From Castellaniella sp034675905 (GTDB lineage: Bacteria > Pseudomonadota > Gammaproteobacteria > Burkholderiales > Burkholderiaceae_B), in NCBI RefSeq assembly GCF_034675905.1, contig NZ_JAUCCV010000002.1, positions 639,955 through 703,954 of the forward strand: 64,000 nucleotides of DNA, in the 5' to 3' direction. The translations under genes and the position numbers were made by a program. The notes below the pieces were generated by a model that saw only the letters and a program-made list of their open reading frames with translations, searched no databases and had not been told where the DNA came from. Numbering within the stretch: position 1 is the first letter of the stretch; each line of letters begins with the position of its first letter. Of the stretch, positions 60,223 to 64,000 are shown piece by piece.

Positions 60223-60251
60223 ATTAAAACACATCTGCATTTCAATGTCAA
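60223..60251 (-). promoter_or_regulatory. rrn promoter P1
   Basis: Minus strand TTGACA (60251-60246), a 17-bp spacer and TTTAAT (60228-60223). Together with the second promoter 126 bp downstream it gives the tandem layout common for rRNA operons. Confidence 0.75.
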
Positions 60252-60452
60252 ACCTGACTGCATCCAACCGAAGCCGGATCTTCGTCACCAACATCGGTCA
60301 TCAATCGGGCTTTTCACCTACAAATCAATGACTTCTGCTTGGCTTGCCTCTGATTAAAACCAGAGGATTTCAGGGTTAACCCTGGGTGCCCAGCGGCGAA
60401 GAGACCGAACTATAGCACGCTTTTTTAAACGTGCGCAAATCGTTTGGAAAAT

Positions 60453-60938
60453 TTATAGCGAGACCGGCAGTTCGGTGGTCTCTTTGATGGATTGCAAGGC
60501 GAAACTGCTGCGGATATCCACGACGGCAGGGTGGCGCATCAGCGTATCCATGGCAAAGCGTGAGAAGGCGGACAGGTCCGGCACCTGTACGCGCAACAGA
60601 TAGTCCATGTCGCCGGACATGGCATAGCACTGCATGACTTCGGGCCAGCCTTGCACGTCCTTGGCAAAACCGGAGATCGCGCTGTGTTCGGCGCGGTGGG
60701 TTTTGTCCAGACGGACGGATATATAGGCCAGCAAGCCCAGGCCCAGCCGTTCCGGGTCGGCCAGCGCAACATAGCGGCGGATATAACCCTGCTCTTCCAG
60801 ACGCTTGACCCGCCGCAGGCAGGGGCTGGGCGACAGATCGACCCGCTGGGCGAGTTCTTGGTTGCTGATACGGCCATCCTGCTGCAGATGCGTCAGGATG
60901 AGTCGATCGATCTGGTCCAGGTCCTCGGCAGGCGTCAT
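60453..60938 (-). CDS. Lrp/AsnC-family transcriptional regulator
   Basis: This 161-residue regulator has an N-terminal helix-turn-helix (about 8-60: DQIDRLILTHLQQDGRISNQELAQRVDLSPSPCLRRVKRLEEQG, typical for the family) and a C-terminal RAM/AsnC ligand-binding domain (YAMSGDMDYLLRVQVPDL). The start at 60938 (MTPAEDL) is chosen over longer frames; 60950 is an alternative. It is divergent from the Gate-domain membrane protein gene, which is a natural regulatory target. Lrp itself responds to leucine, but the ligand here is unknown. Confidence 0.93.
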   Translation of the reverse strand: MTPAEDLDQIDRLILTHLQQDGRISNQELAQRVDLSPSPCLRRVKRLEEQGYIRRYVALADPERLGLGLLAYISVRLDKTHRAEHSAISGFAKDVQGWPEVMQCYAMSGDMDYLLRVQVPDLSAFSRFAMDTLMRHPAVVDIRSSFALQSIKETTELPVSL

Positions 60939-61058
60939 GGGGTTCCACATATAGATAAAGAATCTCGAAGGCTTCCAGAATAGAGGCAGGACGGCTGCAT
61001 GGCAATCAGGGACTATTCCCTGTAAAGTCGGCGTCTCGTTCACCGAGGCCGTCTCACG

Positions 61059-62042
61059 ATGCTTCACTATCTGAATACCATCCGCCAGCGCAGCACGCGT
61101 ATGTTCATGACCATCGCCCGCATCATGGTGCCGGTCATGGTCATTGTCTATATAGCAGACCGTGTAGGCCTGGTGCGGCTGGCGGGCGAAGCCCTGGCGC
61201 CCGCCATGGCCCTGCTGGGCCTGCCTCCGCAAGCCGGCATCATCTGGGTCACCACGGTCATCACCAATATTTACGGCGGCATGGCCTCGATGGCCGCGCT
61301 GTCAGACAGCCTGCAGATGAACGTGGCCCAGATCAGCGCCTTGGGCGCCATGATGCTGTTCGCCCACAATGTCCCCACCGAACAATCCGTCGTCCGCCGC
61401 GCGGGCGCCAGCGCCCTGGTCACGGGTGGACTGCGGCTGGTGGTCGGTATTCTGTATGGCGCCGCCGTAACGTGGACATGCCAGGCGCTGGGCTTGCTGC
61501 AGGACCCGGTGTCGTTTGCCTGGATGGGCCAGGATGCAAGCCTGACGCAGGGACCGCCGGATGTCATTACCTGGCTGCTGTCCACGCTGCAATCCTTGCT
61601 GCTGGTGCTGGTCGTGATCATCGGCATGGTAATTCTGCTGGATTTGCTGGAACGACTGGGCTTCACTCGCCTGGTGACCCGCCTGCTGACCCCGGTGCTG
61701 CGCCTGTCCGGTCTGGAAGAACGCGCCGCCCCCCTGACGACCGTGGGCGTGCTGCTGGGCCTGGCCTATGGCGGCGCCCTGATCATCGACGCCGCGGAGC
61801 GCGAGGACTTCAGCCCCCGCACGCGCCTGCTGGCCCTGTCCTGGCTATCACTATGTCATGCGCTGATCGAAGACACTCTATTGATTCTGGCCCTGGGCGC
61901 CAACATCTGGGTGATCCTGGTACTGCGCGGACTGCTGACCCTGGGCATCCTGGCGATGATCGCCGCCCTGACGCAGCCCCACACCCGCTGGGGCAGGCGT
62001 CTGGCCGCCCAGGCGACGCGCACATCCACCCGGACGCGCTGA
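61059..62042 (+). CDS. Nucleoside-recognition (Gate) domain membrane protein
   Basis: This 327-residue inner-membrane protein has about eight hydrophobic segments. Family features of the nucleoside recognition/Gate domain include MVPVMVIVYIADRVGLV, ITNIYGGMASMAAL and FAHNVPTEQSVVRRAGAS, with a second, Gate-like repeat near EERAAPLTTVGVLLGLAYGG. Related proteins are linked with nucleoside or spore-related transport, but the substrate is not known. It starts 121 bp from the Lrp-type regulator on the opposite strand, so it may be controlled by it. Confidence 0.8.
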   Translation: MLHYLNTIRQRSTRMFMTIARIMVPVMVIVYIADRVGLVRLAGEALAPAMALLGLPPQAGIIWVTTVITNIYGGMASMAALSDSLQMNVAQISALGAMMLFAHNVPTEQSVVRRAGASALVTGGLRLVVGILYGAAVTWTCQALGLLQDPVSFAWMGQDASLTQGPPDVITWLLSTLQSLLLVLVVIIGMVILLDLLERLGFTRLVTRLLTPVLRLSGLEERAAPLTTVGVLLGLAYGGALIIDAAEREDFSPRTRLLALSWLSLCHALIEDTLLILALGANIWVILVLRGLLTLGILAMIAALTQPHTRWGRRLAAQATRTSTRTR

Positions 62043-62130
62043 GGCCTCAGCCCAATCGGCGCTTGTTCCCGATCAAGTTTGCCCTAAACCCCGGCCTATG
62101 ATGTAATCGCATGCTGATCGCTCGAACCCC

Positions 62131-62158
62131 TTGACAAGGACCGCAAAGCCGGTATGAC
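62131..62158 (+). promoter_or_regulatory. Probable promoter of the CobW-type gene
   Basis: TTGACA (62131-62136), a 16-bp spacer and TATGAC (62153-62158) lie 50 bp before the start of the GTPase gene. The -35 is perfect and the -10 is moderate. No Zur-type palindrome is evident nearby. Confidence 0.5.
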
Positions 62159-62208
62159 ATTCCGGCAGACGGCATCACCGGGACAGCGCATCGCATCCGA
62201 GGTCATTC

Positions 62209-63321
62209 ATGAACGCTGCCAATCCTGCCCAAACACCTGATTCCATGATCCCCGTCACCGTGCTGACGGGATTTCTGGGGGCGGGCAAAACCACCCTCTT
62301 GCGCCGCATCCTGACGGAATTCCATGGCCAGCGCATCGCCGTTATCGAAAACGAATTCGGCGAGGAAAACATCGACAACGATCTGCTGGTGCAAGACCGC
62401 GACGAGCAGATCGTCGAACTGAGCAACGGCTGCGTCTGCTGCACGGTGCGCGGCGACCTGATCCGCACCCTGCACGATCTGGCCGCCCGCCGCAAAGATG
62501 GCGGCATCCGGTTTGATCGCGTCATCATCGAAACCACCGGCATGGCCAACCCCGGGCCGGTATGCCAGACCTTTTTCATGGATGACGACATCGCCGAGAC
62601 CTATCGGCTGGACGCCGTCATCACGGTGGTCGATGCCAAACACGGCATGGCCGCCCTGGACCGCCAGGAAGAAGCGCAGCGCCAGGTCGGCTTCGCCGAC
62701 CGCATCCTGATTTCCAAGAAAGACCTGGTCAACGAGGCCGACTACGAAGCCCTGCGCAGCCGTCTGGTGCGCATCAATCCCCGCGCTTCGATCACGCCCG
62801 TGCATTTTGGCGAAACCGACCTGCATACGCTGCTGGACGTCAGCGGCTTTGATCTGGACGCGATCCTGAATATCGACCCCGCCTTCCTGGCGGAAGAAGA
62901 AGTCCACGATCACCACGGCCACGATCATGATCATGATCACAAGCACGATCATGACGAAGACGACCATGTCTGCGGCTCGGGCTGCACGCATGACCACCAT
63001 GACCATCACCACGCCCATCACAGCGACGACATCGGCGCCTTTGTGTTCCGATCCAAGCGGGCTTTTGATCCAGAGCGCCTGGAAGACTTCCTGGGCGGCA
63101 TCGTCCAGGTCTATGGCCCCGACCTGCTGCGCTACAAAGGCATCCTCTATATCAAGGGCATCAACCGCCGCATGATCTTCCAGGGCGTGCACATGATGAT
63201 GGGCGCCGAACCCGGCGCCCCCTGGAAAGCCAGTGAAAAACCGAATACCCGGCTGGTGTTCATCGGCCGTAAACTGCCTCAGGACATCTTTACTCAGGGG
63301 CTCGAACAATGCCTGGCCTGA
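62209..63321 (+). CDS. COG0523/CobW-family GTPase (metal chaperone type)
   Basis: This 370-residue GTPase has Walker A GFLGAGKTT (21-29), the zinc-binding CxCC motif (C75, C77, C78 in NGCVCC), and the SKKD nucleotide-specificity motif. A long His/Asp-rich segment (about 225-265) with CGSGC inside it can bind zinc or similar metals, and a CobW C-terminal domain closes the chain. Family members deliver zinc, cobalt or nickel to client proteins; ZNG1-type and YeiR/YjiA-type proteins are the nearest models. It lies 78 bp before dksA. Confidence 0.92.
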   Translation: MNAANPAQTPDSMIPVTVLTGFLGAGKTTLLRRILTEFHGQRIAVIENEFGEENIDNDLLVQDRDEQIVELSNGCVCCTVRGDLIRTLHDLAARRKDGGIRFDRVIIETTGMANPGPVCQTFFMDDDIAETYRLDAVITVVDAKHGMAALDRQEEAQRQVGFADRILISKKDLVNEADYEALRSRLVRINPRASITPVHFGETDLHTLLDVSGFDLDAILNIDPAFLAEEEVHDHHGHDHDHDHKHDHDEDDHVCGSGCTHDHHDHHHAHHSDDIGAFVFRSKRAFDPERLEDFLGGIVQVYGPDLLRYKGILYIKGINRRMIFQGVHMMMGAEPGAPWKASEKPNTRLVFIGRKLPQDIFTQGLEQCLA

Positions 63322-63399
63322 CCGCCCACCCCACGCTGCCCCGCTGTACTTTCGGGATGCGGACGACAGGCCCCGGCTCATAATAAGGAAGGACACAAC

Positions 63400-63840
63400 A
63401 TGGCTAGCAAATCCAGCGCCAAATCCGCGCCCAAGACCATGACAGAAAAAGAACTGTTGGCGATGCCCGAACAGGACTACATGAATGCCGCCCAGCTTGC
63501 CTTCTTCCGAGATCGCCTGCACCAGCTCGAACATGAAATCCTGACCAATGCGGGCGCCACCACTGAAAACCTGCGTGAAACCCAATATGTCCCCGACCCG
63601 GCCGACCGCGCCACCATCGAGGAAGAACACGCACTGGAACTGCGTACCCGGGACCGCGAACGGAAACTGCTGAAAAAGGTCCAGCAATCCATCTCCCGCA
63701 TCGATGCCGGGGAATACGGCTGGTGTGAAGAAACCGGCGAACCCATCGGCATCGCCCGCCTGCTGGCGCGGCCCACGGCCACGCTCTCGCTGGAAGCTCA
63801 AGAACGCCGCGAAATGCGGCAAAAGCTCTACGGCGACTGA
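63400..63840 (+). CDS. dksA: RNA polymerase-binding regulator DksA (degenerate zinc finger)
   Basis: DksA acts with ppGpp on RNA polymerase to inhibit rRNA promoters and activate amino-acid genes. The 146-residue protein has the coiled-coil tip DxxDxA (D66, D69, A71) intact. Its C-terminal finger retains only C109 of the four zinc-binding cysteines of E. coli DksA (GWCEETGEPIG, then ATLSLEA with no Cys), a form also known in other Proteobacteria. The GGAAGG ribosome-binding site precedes the ATG. It is followed by a terminator. Its neighbour, the COG0523 GTPase, makes metal-independence worth noting. Confidence 0.95.
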   Translation: MASKSSAKSAPKTMTEKELLAMPEQDYMNAAQLAFFRDRLHQLEHEILTNAGATTENLRETQYVPDPADRATIEEEHALELRTRDRERKLLKKVQQSISRIDAGEYGWCEETGEPIGIARLLARPTATLSLEAQERREMRQKLYGD

Positions 63841-63870
63841 GCATTCCAGACGCACCGGACGCTTGACGGA

Positions 63871-63905
63871 CAGCTCTTGCCCCCTGAGGGGCAGGAGCTG
63901 TTTTC
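63871..63905 (+). terminator. Terminator of dksA
   Basis: A 13-bp stem (CAGCTCTTGCCCC with GGGGCAGGAGCTG, one G-T pair, CTGA loop) is followed by TTTTC. It begins 30 bp after the dksA stop. Confidence 0.9.
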
Positions 63906-63995
63906 ATATCCCCTGCCGGATCGGAACATCCCCGGCATCCCTTGAACTTCAGCGCCGCCATCCCCATCTGCTAGGTCTTGGACCAAGAGAACGCC

Positions 63996-64000
63996 ATGGA
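63996..64000 (+). CDS. Possible start of the next gene (edge-truncated)
   Basis: The last bases are an ATG with GA following, preceded by AAGAGA at a suitable distance. In several Burkholderiales dksA is followed by hslV, whose product often begins with Met-Glu, but two codons cannot establish this. Confidence 0.25.

Larger units (their letters stand above)
59828..60452 (-). promoter_or_regulatory. rrn leader and promoter region
   Basis: This 625-bp stretch contains no protein gene. Reading leftwards it holds two promoters (60251-60223 and 60125-60097), a boxA-like antitermination motif GTTCTTTAAAAA (60070-60058), the 5' arm of the 16S processing stem (60055-60033), and an AT-rich leader down to the 16S start. 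The right end includes the tail of the lrp-type gene intergenic space; no terminator with a clear U-run was assigned there, although TTAAACGTG-type T-rich sequence lies at 60421-60430. Confidence 0.85.

Noticed and set aside
62043..62208. Zur operator upstream of the CobW-type GTPase
   Set aside because: No GTTATA-type palindrome was seen, so zinc regulation remains unproven.
63404..63967. A leftward 187-codon frame over dksA
   Set aside because: DksA is clear on the plus strand, with ribosome-binding site and terminator in the right places.

Overview
This 64-kb window is a GC-rich bacterial chromosome segment from a betaproteobacterium, most probably Burkholderiales and Alcaligenaceae-like (Bordetella/Achromobacter/Castellaniella type). 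The support for this is a complete division/cell-wall (dcw) cluster containing a single-chain MurE-MurF fusion, an rrn operon with tRNA-Ile and tRNA-Ala in the spacer, a stand-alone SWIB-domain protein, DksA next to a CobW-type GTPase, and many ABC transporters for amino acids. The genus is an inference; 16S comparison would settle it. Nearly all of the window is core genome. I saw no prophage, insertion sequence, CRISPR array or obvious genomic island.

Layout. 1-5.4 kb: the end of an unidentified gene, then two leftward ABC importers, a polar amino-acid system (glnH-glnP-glnQ type) and the methionine system metN-metI-metQ. 5.4-11.3 kb: a cyclic-di-GMP signalling locus with a leftward membrane diguanylate cyclase, a rightward MHYT hybrid histidine kinase, and an overlapping HD-GYP response regulator. 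11.4-20.7 kb: tRNA-Lys, a metallophosphoesterase, a GH31-type glycosidase, mnmC, an inositol-phosphatase-family protein, an M20 amidohydrolase, a YciA-type thioesterase and mgtE.

20.8-43.3 kb: all leftward except dciA. Reading in transcription order, mraZ-rsmH-ftsL-ftsI-murEF-mraY-murD-ftsW-murG-murC-ddl-ftsQ-ftsA-ftsZ is mostly coupled by 4-bp overlaps, followed by lpxC, an M23 peptidase and secA. These genes carry peptidoglycan precursor synthesis from UDP-MurNAc to lipid II, septum assembly, the first committed lipid A step and protein export. 43.7-49.7 kb: a branched-chain amino-acid-type importer whose binding-protein gene (rightward) is separated by alkB from the leftward livG-livF-livH-livM operon. 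49.8-54.2 kb: RNase P RNA, the ABC-F protein Uup, pyrC, a SWIB protein and a small membrane protein.

54.3-60.3 kb: a leftward rrn operon (16S, tRNA-Ile, tRNA-Ala, 23S, 5S) with two near-consensus promoters, boxA motifs, RNase III processing stems and a strong 3' hairpin. 60.4-64 kb: an Lrp-family regulator divergent from a nucleoside-recognition (Gate) membrane protein, a COG0523/CobW GTPase with a His-rich segment, dksA with a degenerate zinc finger, and the first bases of a possible next gene.

No clearly undescribed system is evident. The most interesting items are the c-di-GMP locus, the Cys-poor DksA beside a metal-chaperone GTPase, an intergenic repeat-like element inside the rrn spacer, a terminator-like hairpin directly before metN, and an amino-acid permease with an extra pair of membrane segments.
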